64,000 nucleotides of DNA. Source: Siphonodentalium dalli (lineage: Eukaryota; Mollusca; Scaphopoda; Gadilida; Siphonodentaliidae). Location: the NCBI GenBank assembly GCA_032622095.1, contig CP136062.1, positions 195,121,887-195,185,886 on the forward strand, in the 5' to 3' direction. Position 1 is the stretch's first letter, and the number at the start of each line of letters is the position of its first letter. A program made the position numbers and the translations under genes. The notes beneath the pieces were generated by a model. It had not been told where the DNA came from and did no database searches. It saw nothing but the letters and a program-made list of their open reading frames with translations. This document shows, piece by piece, positions 32,600 through 44,264 of the stretch.

Positions 32600-32970
32600 A
32601 TTTGTAATTCCATCATGTCCACATGTTTTATTAGTCGGTAAAAAAAATTCAAAATTGCGATGACCTCATCCTCCCTGGTGGTTAAAGATGGTATGTAATT
32701 AGTCATTTTTGATTGAAAAGGAGGCAGAGTGTCCAGAGTCGTCAAAAAAACTGTTTTGAACAAATACTTTATTAATTATTTCGGCCTTTTCCCCATCACT
32801 CTCAGCAATATTTCCGTTATATTCTAGTTTTTGGTATGCCCCGAACTGTCGTGAAATTGTTCAGTAGTTGCTTTGTGACCTTCCAAGAATTTTTGGGATT
32901 ATGATTCAATGTCAAAGTTGTGTCAATTGATTTCACGAAGGCTCTTCGCTGTTTTGTTGTTTTCATATTG

Positions 32971-33249
32971 TTAACCTTGTTTCTGGCAGTTTTGAATCTG
33001 GCCCAAGCATGGGGTGTTTTTTGGCTTGAGAGCTTTCACTCTCAGTCGATCTCTAATTCTACAATGTCTTCTGAGCTCGCTATTAAACCAACGGTTTGTC
33101 ATTATTTTTCTTACAGTTATATTGTCATTGGGAATGTATGATCTAGCGATGAGCATGAACTTTGATGTAAATATTTCAACTGCCTCGTTAATATCAGTCG
33201 CCTCCCCAAGTAAATGAACCCAATCCAGTTGAAGTAATTCCCGATTCAT
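32971..33249 (-). pseudogene. Non-LTR EN-RT linker fragment
   Basis: The frame carries INEAVEIFTSKFMLIARSYI and NRWFNSELRRHCRIRDRLRV. It corresponds to VNETVELFTNDF and KYWFNSEIRKQLRKRDKL in the better copy at 41.4 kb. It is the most 5' coding part left in this copy. Confidence 0.8.
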
Positions 33250-33290
33250 TTTATCGAAATCAGCTTTATTGTAATTCTAAACTTGATGCT

Positions 33291-34480
33291 TGTTATTTGA
33301 ATTTGGACTGCGCCTCAAAGTTATTTTATTTTATCACGTGGCTTCCGGTTAGCAACTGTGTGGAGATTGCTCAAGCGCGGAAACGACAATGGACCAACGA
33401 GATGAAAATAAAATTGGATACTTCTCAACTTCCGGAGAACTCTTTCGTAATTTGTTGTCAATTATCTTCATTTAGACCAATTTCGTTGGTTAGCTTAGTA
33501 ATGAAAACCAGAGAAGACGTCATGGCACGGACACGCTTGAATAATAGCAAACAATGGACGTTCATATCTGGTCCATAACCTCTTATTTGACGTATAACAC
33601 TTAAGTTTTCCTGCATGCATCGACATATTACAGTCAATGAAAGGTGAAAAAAGTGCGAAATTACTATAATTAGTTTGAGGACTCAAGTGTAGTAGTCGCA
33701 TTAACGAGATGTGTAGTGGCAGGAGGTGTGGTGTGTGTGTCTGATTCCACCCCAACTTTGGTAAGCAATTTCAACAGTTGGAAAATTCCATGCCTGACAC
33801 AGCAACATATGGAAATTTCAAACCAAATATAGGTTGATATTATTGTTATGATAGTTTGATATTATAACCGATATTTACTGAGGAATGTGTGATTTCCGAC
33901 GAATAATCGAATATTTAACTGCTTTCGGTAAATTTTCGGACTGAAATGGTAATTAATTCAAAATTTCCAACCGTAGGAGGTGTTGCGTTGGAAATTGGAA
34001 ACAGTTGGAATTTGGAAACCTTGAAGTACCAGTTGGAAAATTACAAGCCAATGATGATGTAAAAATTATATTTCCTAAAGTTAAGACTTTTGATCTGATT
34101 CAGTTGTGTAGAGTTCGAAATTCCAAAGGTGGACGCTCTCAACGAAGACCCTCTATCCATGTCCCTGGATTTAAGGGTCAGACTCACGTTTTGGCAAAAT
34201 TATCTGGCATTTCAAAATGGATTGTCTTAAAATCAGCCAGGAATTTCTTTGTGAAATTTGGTACAGTCAATTATTGTGACACAATGTTTAAGAACCATAT
34301 CGACCCGAGAATACTATAACTTAATGTACTTTACTTTTATGGCATGACAAAATATTAAAAGTTTACTGGTTTCAGGTACGAAGAACTTTTGTAAAATATT
34401 TTTTTCAAACGTGAAGTTCATATATCGATATCCAAAGATCATGAGAGGAGAGTTAGTTATTCTTGATTCGTGAAATTTAA
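33291..34480. other. No supported gene; TTGGAAATTT repeat segment
   Basis: Bases 33720-34030 are a copy of the TTGGAAATTT family (ACTTTGGTAAGCAATTTC, CAGTTGGAAA). A 104-codon plus frame (34005-34319) starts inside it and runs beyond. It is rich in Lys/Arg and has no motif I recognise, so I do not call it a gene. Confidence 0.4.
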
Positions 34481-34544
34481 CCCTTTACCCAACAGAACGG
34501 CCCTGTGCCAATGCATTCTCTTATATATGCGAGTCGACCATAGG
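34481..34544 (+). mobile_element. Truncated piggyBac-like MITE, left end and half hairpin
   Basis: TTAA (34477-34480) and CCCTTTACCCAACAGAACGG lead into the first hairpin, which breaks off at CCATAGG just past its tip. The right arm, second hairpin and right TIR are missing. It shows that the hairpin tip is a breakpoint. Confidence 0.85.
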
Positions 34545-37076
34545 ATCTAACTCAACATTATGATACAAATGAAGCCTCCTCTCATAGAGCCAAGACCATA
34601 TGCTATTTGGTGATTGCAGTTTTTGTGTAAAATTATTAATAATTCTAGCAGTTCTTGGTGTTGAAATGGACAAAAAATCAAATAATATTTTCAATCTCTC
34701 AAATGTATAAAAAAATCCATATTTTTGTTGTTTCTTCAGAATTGCTCAGATTCTATATACAATGGAGATGATGATATGAGAAACTCAAGATTTTTGCCAG
34801 ATATATTTAGAAAAATTCTTTGTTCAAAATCTCTTGACATTTTTGTCTGGATTTATGCAAAACTTGCGTCTCACCCTTAAGCGATAGAAAACCATATCAA
34901 ATGTTTGCTTAGCTTTGAATACTTCTCAGCCTTGACAACGCCGTGTCACCCCGATATTAATAACTATCATATTACTTCAACCCACTTGATACAAACACGT
35001 CTGGATATCTTAGTGGTATAGTAATAGTTGTATTACACATCATTATCACCCTATGATTATTGTAATAATTGTGTGGTCATATGTGTCACGTCCGATCATA
35101 TCAACCGTGTAGTTTCGAACCACGTTGAGTAGAGCTACTCATGTCTATAAAAACTGCATTTAAAAAATTATTTACATACAATTCGGAAAACCATTTATTG
35201 GCCCAGAAACCATTGGGTGGGCATGGACAATCGTGTGCCGATTGTGTAACCCAATAACCAAACAAACTGTTAAGTGACACGTGCTTTAGCCAACATGAAG
35301 AGCACGGGTGTAAACTGTCATATCGTTTGGCTTATTGACCAGTGGCTTGGCCGCTTTGAGCGACGTGCAATTGTTGAATTGTTCGCTGTTTCAAAACCCG
35401 CGCCAAGTTGTGACCCTTGAGCTCCATAGATCAGCTAATCCGAGCTACTCAGGAAGACATGGCTGAATATTGGCAAAGTAAACAATGACGATGTACACAC
35501 AGGTTGTCGATCTGATAGCTTGTAGATACCACTTCCAGAAAATATGCCACACGATTCGCTAGGCGAATTGGGCGCACTTAGGTTTCACATTGGGCGCACC
35601 TACACAATTTTCGAAAAAAATCGACAGAAAATCAAAATTGTCCCGTCACAAGAATATATTTATTGGCCGAAATTTGTGCGCGTTGGATAGTCGAACCATT
35701 TCTGCAAACTTCCATGGTAGGCTTTTTTGTCAACCTGTCATCTAACAGGGGCAATTCAACTTAGTTTGACCCGAATCGGGTCCGATTTTGCATCATATTT
35801 TAGGGTATGGTCCATCTGACGTCACGCTTTACTCTCATGTCGTGCCCAAACCCGACAAATCTGCCTTGTCGATCATCTAGGATGTCGGACCCCAACAAAT
35901 ATGGTCTCACATTCATTAAAGGGACACCATTTGGGCCCAAAAATAGGTCGAAAATGGTAATTTTCGGTTCTACAAAGACAGAAGCAGAAATAGCATCAGA
36001 GGGGTTAATTGTAATTTTATTGGACGGCTCCGGCGCCAAATAAGCTGTCGTATCGCGTGATTTATGTTTCCAATTTGTTTCATGGGCATAATGAGCACAG
36101 GACTTGTTTCAGAGCAGAAATATGAAAAACGACAAATTTTCACTATAGGTTACAATACACCAAATGATTTACATAGGCCTCAGTGTTAACAAATCCCGCT
36201 GGCCTATATTCGCAGCAAAGCTTTGACCCTGCACGAGTATTTGAAATTAAAGAACGTCCTTTTAGACACACAGAAATGTGCACAAAAGTACTTGTTAGCG
36301 TGGTAGATCACACTGGAGCTTGACAAACGTCACACTACCCTTAAAATTGAGAAAAAACACCTCCCATAAATTATTCGCCGCTTGCACAGCCATAACCATT
36401 TACCATGTGGTTATATTTGATGTTTCTCGACGGGAAACACATTTGTGCATTTTTTCCTGCACTTTTCATCCATGTATCTAAACCATTCAGCTGCCAGAAT
36501 TTTGTTATGCTGATCCTAGCTTGGTAGTGCCAGCGGAAATCACTCTACTAATTTGTATTTGGTGTATTGTAACCTGCACGGCGCATCAACGAACCCTGTT
36601 ATTAAAGCGTTAGATAAAAAAGTTTCGGATCCCCGGCAGGTATCAGAGCATCAATACTAAATGCGACTGAGCCGGAAACAGATATAGTCGGTAATTGATA
36701 CACATAGCGTCATCTACAAATTCGTTATGCGCCGACGTGGAAGAGTCGGGGAAATTCAATTTCCATTTGATCTAACACCATTCCGACTTGGGAATATTGC
36801 AGAAACGTTAATGGTGCAAAGAAAAGCCAGTCAGGCTCATTTGTCGTTTAGATATCAAATATCCCGAATCCACAGGGCGCTTCCTCAGCCCACTCATTCA
36901 GTGTTTGCACTGATGACGTAGGGAATCTACTTTATGTTAATTTGCCCCTGGGGTGTTTCATTAAATTGTCGCCCAGCTGAAATCCACAAATATTGTGCCT
37001 TTACTCACGAGTATTAGAAATATTGCATGCGCGCAGTATATAGCTGAATCATCGTAAAAGCACGCATCTAAATAAT
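34545..37076. other. No supported gene
   Basis: No recognisable domains, RNA genes or repeat families. Frames at 35800-36043 lie opposite each other on both strands and probably reflect composition. Likely part of the large GPCR intron. Confidence 0.45.
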
Positions 37077-37765
37077 CAGTCTATTTGAAAAGCCCACGAA
37101 AATCCTATGTCGGAATTACGTCTCTAGAACTCTATTAAAATTAGGTCTTGTGTTGAAGTTATTACCTCCATTTCATTGGGGAGTGCCGCAGACTGCGCGC
37201 GATGTCATTGAATTGTGGCATCGCAGATCACGTCCGAGATCAGAGGTCAATCTTACTCATCGCAATATAAGAGTCATCATCATCAACTGAGAAAGCACAT
37301 GGAAAATATTTATGTAATTGATTAAATGAATTTTATTTTTAATAATTTGTCATAAATATGTAATATATAATTCAGAAATATATAATTCAATTGGATGACA
37401 ATTAAAATTATTTATCCAAAGTTTTAGATTGTTGTTCTAAAATTAGGTATTTTGCTTGTTCGATAAAAGTCAAATTTTTTTTAGTTTTATTGTGAATATC
37501 AGATATTTTTGCTCAGTTACTTAAGTCTTCGTCTGTTCGACACGCCCAATGTGAGTTTTGTCAAATTTCCTTAATAAAAAAATTATGTTTTGTTTGCAGT
37601 TGTAACTATGCTGTTTTTAGAATACTCCGGTCACCAAAAATAATTCCATTTCTTTTGCCCAGGGTAATTTACCCATTGTAGCCAAGCGTAATGAATGGAA
37701 TCGCCCCCAGACGTAATTCCGATATAGGATTTTCGTCAGCTTTTCAAAGAGACTGCTAAATAATG
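37077..37765. mobile_element. TIR element of about 690 bp, unclassified
   Basis: The left end AGTCTATTTGAAAAGCCCAC, then GAAAATCCTAT and CGGAATTACGTCT, is matched in reverse at 37705-37765 (AGACGTAATTCCG, ATAGGATTTTCGTCAGCTTT). The TIRs are about 45 bp with few mismatches. The interior is AT-rich with no transposase. I cannot assign a superfamily; no clear target duplication is visible. Confidence 0.65.
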
Positions 37766-38260
37766 AGATTGTGCAATAGCATGTCATTTCAATAGCACAG
37801 AGAGCTTGTTCATTATTATCATTCCTTTCTCGTTTCTTCATGATTGTTTATTATACAATTTTGTCACTATACGTGGGGACTGCCTTTTGAATTTATGACA
37901 GAACATGTGAAGAAGAAATCCTATACAGCGAATTTTGCCCCGCACAGCCTGGCGGAGGTCTAATCTTGTGTTGTTGTGCGAACACGTGGTTTTGTTGTTG
38001 TGTTGTTGTTGTTATTGTTGTTTCGCAGAAGATTTTGTTGTTGTTTCGCGGAAGATTTGTGACAATAGCCGATGATTTACGAAAATCCGGAAATCAACTG
38101 ATAACTTCGTGACTCTGTGGTGATAAACAAACCAACATAACAACAATCGAACTGTATTTGCTCTTTGTGGATATAATAATCTCTCGTCTTTGTTCGTTTT
38201 CTTCCATCGCTCGCTCTCAATGGTAAGCCTGTGATTAGATGTCCTAATCTTCATAACATC
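37766..38260. other. GTT-rich simple sequence; no gene
   Basis: A GTTGTTGTTGTG-type microsatellite covers about 37967-38048. Apart from that I see nothing. Confidence 0.6.
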
Positions 38261-38395
38261 TAAGAAATGAATGTAGTGGGTATGGTGATACTGGGGGGTA
38301 CGGTACTGTGGTCGTTGGGGTACACTAAATGTGTCCCAAACGACCACAGCTCCGTATCCCCCAGCAACACACACACTCACTACGTTCATTTCTTA
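38261..38395. repeat. 135-bp imperfect hairpin
   Basis: Arms TAAGAAATGAATGTAGTGGG and the complementary TACGTTCATTTCTTA enclose an inner stem (GTACGGTACTGTGGTCGTT against CGACCACAGCTCCGTA). One arm has a short insertion (ACACACACTC). It is unrelated in sequence to the other hairpins in the window. Confidence 0.8.
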
Positions 38396-39146
38396 TAGGT
38401 ACATAACTTGTTTGGTGATTTATTCCCATAAAAAACTGAGTGTATTCTTATTTATTTTCACAAAATGGCCGATAATCTGAGACTTGCACACGCAGCACAT
38501 TAAGTCAGCCAGATATAAGATTTCCAAACTCTTAGCTCTGATAACGTGGTCGACATAAACAACTGGTTTCAGTTGCAATTCGGCTGAACTTTGAAAAGCA
38601 CGCTCAATTATTCTGTTGACCGCTTTTAGTCTGATTAGGTAAACAATTTGTAACTTCCTGTTCGTGATACACTCGAGATATCTCTGCATTATTGGGATGT
38701 AACCCGAGTGACCCAATTGGCAGTTGACCAATCACCAAACAGGATTTAGTGTATCGCGGACAGTCTATGCAAATATATTCAGATAAGTAGCTTGGTGGAT
38801 CGTTTAGTTAGTGTAAACATATTTTATTGCATAATAATATCGCAACGGTATTGAGACACAAGTTTTACAACTTACAAATGGTCTCTCTCCCCACATAATT
38901 GTATTACACAAAATGAACATAAAATATAATCACACACAAAATAATTCATATGTACAACATCTTTTCACTTATAACAATATAATGATATAATCCCGAGTAT
39001 GACAATAACGGTGGATATTTCTCTTTATGGGGGGGGGGTGGTTCGTCCCGTGGGTCGGTGGTCCAGACGAGTCTTCGCATTCTATATATGTAGTGATAAT
39101 ACAACATGTTACATTTGCAGCGTAGGTTTGCACATCAATGTGTTTA

Positions 39147-41225
39147 CTAAAATTTGAACCGCGATGTCGAGGTTATGTATAATTGAACAGCCCTAAATAT
39201 GTTCCGGTTTTGTGTACTATTCAGGTTAGTATCTCCAAGGAGGAGTTTCTCGAGATTAATAGTTAGTACACCAATGGTAGCGAGTTGGTGAAACAACAAA
39301 CATCGTTGATCTGTGTAAAATGGACAAACAAAAAAATAATGATTTGCTTCTTCGGCCGGGTGACCACAACGACAGCTTGGGTTGTCCGATATGAAGTTAG
39401 AAAATTTGTCACCGTTTAAATCGCTACAGTAATTTCGAAGTTTGCAATGAATGATGTTTATCGCGCGATTTCCGAAATTAAAATAGTCTGGTGGCACAAG
39501 AACTGGATCAGTCGTTAGGTATTTTGTTTTAAAAATACTAATGGAAGATGATTCTTTTATTTTATTTGACAGGGTATTCCATTCCCTAGTTGTATTTGGG
39601 AAAAATGTGTGTTCAAAATGGACAGTTCTTTTGAATGTGTATGGAGGAAAACTTGTTTTATCTCTAAAATCATATCTAGCAGCTGATTCTGGGCGGGTGG
39701 GTAAGAGATTGTTGAGATATTTAGGGGTCTTGTTATTAGTTATTCTGTACATGATATTCATTCTATGAGATTTCCTTCTGTTTGTTAACGTTTGCCACCC
39801 CAATTCTACTAGCAAGTTTTTCACAGGAACGGATCGCGTGAGACCTGTAACAATTCGACCCGCGTCCGCTTGGATGCGATCTAGTTTTGAAATAACATTT
39901 GCTGGGGCGGAGTCCCAGACAACGTCAGCGTAATCCATCAGGGGCAATATGTACGCTCGATAAATTGTGTCTAAGGTTTTCCTATTTAAAGAAAATTTCA
40001 ATTGTCTTAGATATGCAAGGCGGCCATATATTTTCTTTGATAACTCATTGATATGTTTGTCCCAGTTTAGGTCACTCTGTATATTCAAGCCAAGGTGTTT
40101 GTGTGATTCTACTTGGGTTATAGGTTCACCACTGAGAAAAAGATGTATGTCAGGCTGGGCACCGGTATAAGAGAATGTCATGGACTTAGTTTTACTACTA
40201 TTGAATTTTACTAGCCATTGATTTGACCATTTATCTATGGCTTTAAGATCAGTATTTACACCGTCCTCAAGGTCCTGGAGACTTCCATTGCTAGCAGTGA
40301 GGCAAGTATCATCCGCATACATTCTAGTGAAAGATTTAATATTTTCAGCGAGATCATTAATATATACCAAGAATAAGAAAGGGCCAAGAATAGATCCCTG
40401 GGGGATACCAGCGAGTATCTTTTTATATTCTGAAGACGTGTTATTTACCATCACCCTTTGTTTTCGATCTGAGAGATAGTCATTAATGAAAGCAAGAAGT
40501 GGTCCGGAAATTTCACATCGTTCAAGTTTATATACCAGTCCCTCGTGCCAGACCCTCTCGAATGCCTTAGATATATCACAAAATACAGCACATGTATGCA
40601 GTTTATTCTCGAGGGCCTGGCTAAGGGAATGGTTAAGTTCTAACAGTTGGAATATAGTTGAATGCCCAGGAAGGAAACCCGATTGGAAATCGTAAAAGAA
40701 GCCTTTGGTCTCGAAATGCTTAAAAAGATATTTAAGAACAACTTTTTCAAAAACTTTCGCCAGTGTCGGCAGTAAAGAAATCGGTCTGTAATTCTTAGGA
40801 TTTGAGCGATCGTCATTTTTAAATATTGGAATCACATTAGCTTTTTTCCATTCATCGGGGAATTTACACTCTTTGAGACATAATTCGAAAATAATTTTTA
40901 GGGGCTGAACGATGGCATATTTTGTTTCAAGAAGCATTCTTGCACTTATTCCATCGTGACCGTGTGCCTTGTTAGGTTTAAGAGATGAAATAGCTTCCAA
41001 TATATCTTCCGTCTTTACAGGCACATTACTAATGGTGGGGGGAGGTACAGCCTTAATAATGTTTGGTTTGGCGGTGGGCAGCGCGGAGTTGCCGATAAAA
41101 CTGTCATTTAACAGAGTTGCCTTCGATAAATCGTCGACAATAATTTCATAGGAATCGTTCCCAGTTAGTAACTTAAGCGGGGGTAGGGATCCGTTTTTGG
41201 TTCGGTTCAGAATATTATTAACCAT
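39147..41225 (-). CDS. Reverse transcriptase ORF of the CR1/L2-like element
   Basis: The 692-residue open frame starts at an internal Met (residue 1 is within the linker). Fingers/palm motifs: HGHDGIS (88-94), VIPIFK and NYRPISLLP (131-153), GFLPGHST (183-190), CDISKAF (216-222), GIPQGSILGPFLFLVYINDL (273-292) and the catalytic YADD (303-306). The thumb follows (HLGLNIQSDLNWDKHI, LDRIQADAGRIVTG), and near the end CRCGHPAEEANHYFFVCPFY. All catalytic Asp residues are present. It copies its own RNA at the nicked target site (family knowledge). The upstream endonuclease frame is separated by 141 bp with two frame changes. Confidence 0.92.
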   Translation of the reverse strand: MVNNILNRTKNGSLPPLKLLTGNDSYEIIVDDLSKATLLNDSFIGNSALPTAKPNIIKAVPPPTISNVPVKTEDILEAISSLKPNKAHGHDGISARMLLETKYAIVQPLKIIFELCLKECKFPDEWKKANVIPIFKNDDRSNPKNYRPISLLPTLAKVFEKVVLKYLFKHFETKGFFYDFQSGFLPGHSTIFQLLELNHSLSQALENKLHTCAVFCDISKAFERVWHEGLVYKLERCEISGPLLAFINDYLSDRKQRVMVNNTSSEYKKILAGIPQGSILGPFLFLVYINDLAENIKSFTRMYADDTCLTASNGSLQDLEDGVNTDLKAIDKWSNQWLVKFNSSKTKSMTFSYTGAQPDIHLFLSGEPITQVESHKHLGLNIQSDLNWDKHINELSKKIYGRLAYLRQLKFSLNRKTLDTIYRAYILPLMDYADVVWDSAPANVISKLDRIQADAGRIVTGLTRSVPVKNLLVELGWQTLTNRRKSHRMNIMYRITNNKTPKYLNNLLPTRPESAARYDFRDKTSFPPYTFKRTVHFEHTFFPNTTREWNTLSNKIKESSSISIFKTKYLTTDPVLVPPDYFNFGNRAINIIHCKLRNYCSDLNGDKFSNFISDNPSCRCGHPAEEANHYFFVCPFYTDQRCLLFHQLATIGVLTINLEKLLLGDTNLNSTQNRNIFRAVQLYITSTSRFKF

Positions 41226-41366
41226 TTTCCAAAAATACCTCGGGGAGTCTGCTGATGTTAGATTATGCTGAAGATTGTTTTCAAATTTTTTTCTTGCCTT
41301 TTTTTTTTCATTTTATTCAGGGTATTTCGCGCCTTTTTAAAAGTGTTCCAATCAATTAAATTTCCG
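41226..41366 (-). other. Frameshifted linker between EN and RT frames
   Basis: On the minus strand the codons DWNTFKKARNTLNKMKKK are found in one frame and FENNLQHNLTSADSP in another. The switch falls in A-runs (T-runs at 41283-41312 on the + strand), and another shift lies near 41370. Restoring one or two bases would probably join the frames, which suggests either very recent decay or homopolymer sequencing errors. Confidence 0.7.
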
Positions 41367-42350
41367 CTATGAATAGCTCAGTTTATCCCGTTTTCTCAGT
41401 TGCTTACGAATCTCACTGTTGAACCAGTATTTATCTTTCGGTCTGATGAGAACGACGCGACTAGGTATAGTTTCTCGCATAATAGTTAAAAAATCGTTAG
41501 TGAACAGTTCAACAGTTTCGTTTACTCCAAAACCTTTCGTCAGTTTAAGCCAGTCCTTATTTTTAATTATTTGTGATGCGCGCTGAAAATCAGCGGCTCC
41601 ATAATTCCACACGTGCCGTTCAAAATTCGGGTTTAAGGTATAATCGAGTTCCACAACTGCATAAGTTCCATAATGGTCGGATACCCCTGGGTCTATAACT
41701 CCCGAATCAATAGCCACAATGCCATCACTTACCAAGATCGGATCTATACTAGTTTGCGAATTGTCAGTTACGCGTGTAGGTTCATTAATAAGATTTCGGA
41801 TTACTAGACGGGCTTTCATTTCATTTAAATCCGAAGAAGGATCAAAAGCATTTGAGTTCAAATCACCTACCAGTATTACGGAATTTGATACTTTTAAAGC
41901 TAATTCTAGTGAAGTCTCCAGGAGGTCCCAGTAGTTAGGTGAACAGAACTGAGCTGATCTATATGACACTGCTAAAAGATATCTCATTTTGTTTGATATC
42001 ACTTTAAACCACATTATAGAGTCGTCAAACTCGAGAGATGGCTGCCTTTCTGACAATACTTGGTCAGAAAAATAGACACAGATCCCACCGCCGTTTGAAT
42101 CGCGATCATTCCTGATTGGGGGTCCATATCCATCAATCATAATATCAGATGATGGTAATGACGGGTCAAGGTGTGTTTCCGTGAAACAGAGAATATCGAA
42201 ATCGGTAATCATATCAACTATTTTTGTCAATTTGTATCGTATGCTCCTGATATTATAGTGAAATATAGCTAACGAATTTTCGTTGTTTCGATCAATTGTG
42301 CCCGGATTTGGATGCACATCGGACGACATAATAAGTGATAGGGCGGCCAA
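41367..42350 (-). CDS. APE-type endonuclease ORF of the CR1/L2-like element
   Basis: A 327-residue frame with the exonuclease-endonuclease-phosphatase fold motifs: HYNIRSI (31-37), FTETHLD (56-62), VGDLNSN (161-167), SIDPIL (201-206) and SDHYG (224-228). Near the start SSDVHPNPGT (9-18) follows a short hydrophobic run and resembles the DxExNPGP motif often found at the start of such proteins. After the endonuclease the linker reads KYWFNSEIRKQLRKRDKL. The frame opens with TTG, not ATG, and an in-frame stop lies 21 bp upstream. The enzyme nicks the target DNA for primed reverse transcription. Confidence 0.9.
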   Translation of the reverse strand: MAALSLIMSSDVHPNPGTIDRNNENSLAIFHYNIRSIRYKLTKIVDMITDFDILCFTETHLDPSLPSSDIMIDGYGPPIRNDRDSNGGGICVYFSDQVLSERQPSLEFDDSIMWFKVISNKMRYLLAVSYRSAQFCSPNYWDLLETSLELALKVSNSVILVGDLNSNAFDPSSDLNEMKARLVIRNLINEPTRVTDNSQTSIDPILVSDGIVAIDSGVIDPGVSDHYGTYAVVELDYTLNPNFERHVWNYGAADFQRASQIIKNKDWLKLTKGFGVNETVELFTNDFLTIMRETIPSRVVLIRPKDKYWFNSEIRKQLRKRDKLSYS

Positions 42351-42372
42351 AAAAAGAATGGTATTTAGTTAT

Positions 42373-44232
42373 GTTTTCAGTGTGGGACACACGTGGTTAC
42401 CAACCCTCACCACGACCCGCAGATGATTGACTCTGTTATTCTTTGATCACGATTCCAATATTTCCCGTGTCAGTGATGGTGACTGTTAAGGACATACAAC
42501 ACCAGCGTTAAATGTCACAAGCCACGTTAATATGAGAGTTTTTGCGTCGGTCGCGGGACAGGGCGATGTCTAGAATAGTGGTGGGCGTCGAAGTTAATTT
42601 AATGATTCCTCCTATCTCATTTCCGGAACCAAATCTTTCTCAGTAGTCGCGCAATTACTGTCGTGTTGCATACACGGACGTAAGTGGCAGGTTGATCAAA
42701 ATGGCGGTCCCGCGAGGTCTATCCCGCCTGAAGAATTATGTGACTTGAAATTCAATGCGTAATTGGGTCACCACTGTCAGCCATTACTGTCGTATAATTA
42801 GGACAATGGTTGCTCCATTTCGACTATCCTGTACTTTAAACCTACATTGATAGTCTAGCCAAATAGGGGCTAAGTGGGCTTTTGGGTGGTTCAGTTACCA
42901 GCCGATTAGCTAGGATGAGCAGCAAGCATTCAAACTACCCGGTTAGTAGGTGAACCACATGCAGGCCGGTAGCGTGGTTTTTAATTAACCAATTAACACG
43001 AACAGTGAGAATCAATTATAAATTATCAAAATACTCTCACATTATAGACAGGCCGTCAGTAAATATTGTGTACAGCTCCACCATTGTAAACCACGGTCCA
43101 GAAAATACGGATTCGTCATCGCAGGTCTAGTGTCCGATAGTACAGAAGTTATCGGTTGATATATAATGAATTATGTTCCCGGTTATTGCTATAACGTATT
43201 GTACAGATAAACACAGCACATCGAGATATAACTAATAGAATAGATACAATCATAATTATCAAGATCATATTCTAAATTGTATGTTACATGTACTACCATC
43301 TTATGTGTTGGAAGGATCAGACCACAATCATTCCACCATACCGATGGTGATACACGTCACAGGTAGGTGTATCGTATACATCATACCGTATTAGGATGCA
43401 TGATACACCATACGTTGTAATAACTACTAGCGTCGAGAGATACCAAGAACCACTCTCTCTCCGGCGGCCGAACGATATACCTCTGTCCACCTTTTACCGA
43501 TGCTCCTGCTGTGTGTATCACTATGACTTATACACATATAAAATTATCAAAAGCTACGGACAGTTATTGTTATCTATGTTCCCGACACGGCCAATTCAAC
43601 ATCTAAACCCTAGACACCGGGACACTAGCCCAATTATCCGGGTCTAACTGGACCATCGAATGGTATGTTTAATTGCCATTATTAAGATTATAATATACAA
43701 TACAAAAGAATGATCTAAATTGACAAAAAGCTTATCCCGACACAACTTATACGTGTTATAACTTCTCGATATAATGTCCAATCAAAACATGCTAGTTGTC
43801 GTAAGTATTGATTTTCGCTGTCGATAGAACGCAGCGGTTCGCATTAGGCAAGTACGATTATTTAGCTCGACTCTATATAGACATTACTGCTAAACCGTGG
43901 GTCTAGCTGGATCAGGTTTAAACCAGAGATGACGAATGTTCCACTTAGGCATGCAGTCTCGAGATTAAGCTGTCAAACGGCGGTTTGAACCTAGGAATTT
44001 ATATAGACTAGGTTTAACCATTTTATAGTACATACTCATTGACGAGTAGTTCCATTAGGAACAGTGTTCGCGCTGTCGGTGGCCAAATTTGGCAATGGCC
44101 AATCTTTTTCGAATTTGGCTAATACAAATTTCATTTGGCTAAACGGGATGGTCGAAAGGGCCGATAGGGCCTTTCCTTCACCCCTCGTGATTTTTGCCTT
44201 TAATTTAGAATACGAAATACAGGGGGGGGGGG
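42373..44232. other. No supported gene
   Basis: A 30-bp motif ACACCAGCGTTAAATGTCAC at 42500-42519 recurs at about 44601-44620 next to a MITE. Otherwise nothing recognisable was found. Homopolymers (a G-run, then an A-run) close the interval at 44222-44248. Confidence 0.45.
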
Positions 44233-44264
44233 GGGTAAAAAAAAAAAGGTCTAGACATTCAATA

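Larger units (their letters stand above)
30530..33290 (-). mobile_element. Decayed CR1/L2-like non-LTR retrotransposon
   Basis: Minus-strand order is linker, RT, thumb, C-terminal CxC-H-C module and a 3' UTR reaching about 30530. The 5' end is truncated within the EN-RT linker near 33290, so no endonuclease is left. It shares domain order and wording with the nearly intact copy at 38.8-42.4 kb but is clearly diverged. Multiple frameshifts inactivate it. Confidence 0.85.
38815..42372 (-). mobile_element. Nearly intact CR1/L2-like non-LTR retrotransposon
   Basis: The element spans an APE endonuclease, a linker, RT and a C-terminal CxC-H-C module, then a 330-bp 3' UTR with an AATAAA (minus strand) near 38825. 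The coding region is open except for the interval 41226-41366, where frameshifts sit in A-homopolymers. The coding 5' end is at an in-frame stop at 42369-42371, so the start of the protein is missing or non-ATG. It is antisense to the GPCR gene. It is the best-preserved mobile element of the window. Confidence 0.9.

Noticed and set aside
34005-34319. 104-codon Lys/Arg-rich frame
   Set aside because: Starts inside a TTGGAAATTT repeat and shows no recognised motif; kept only as an unassigned interval.
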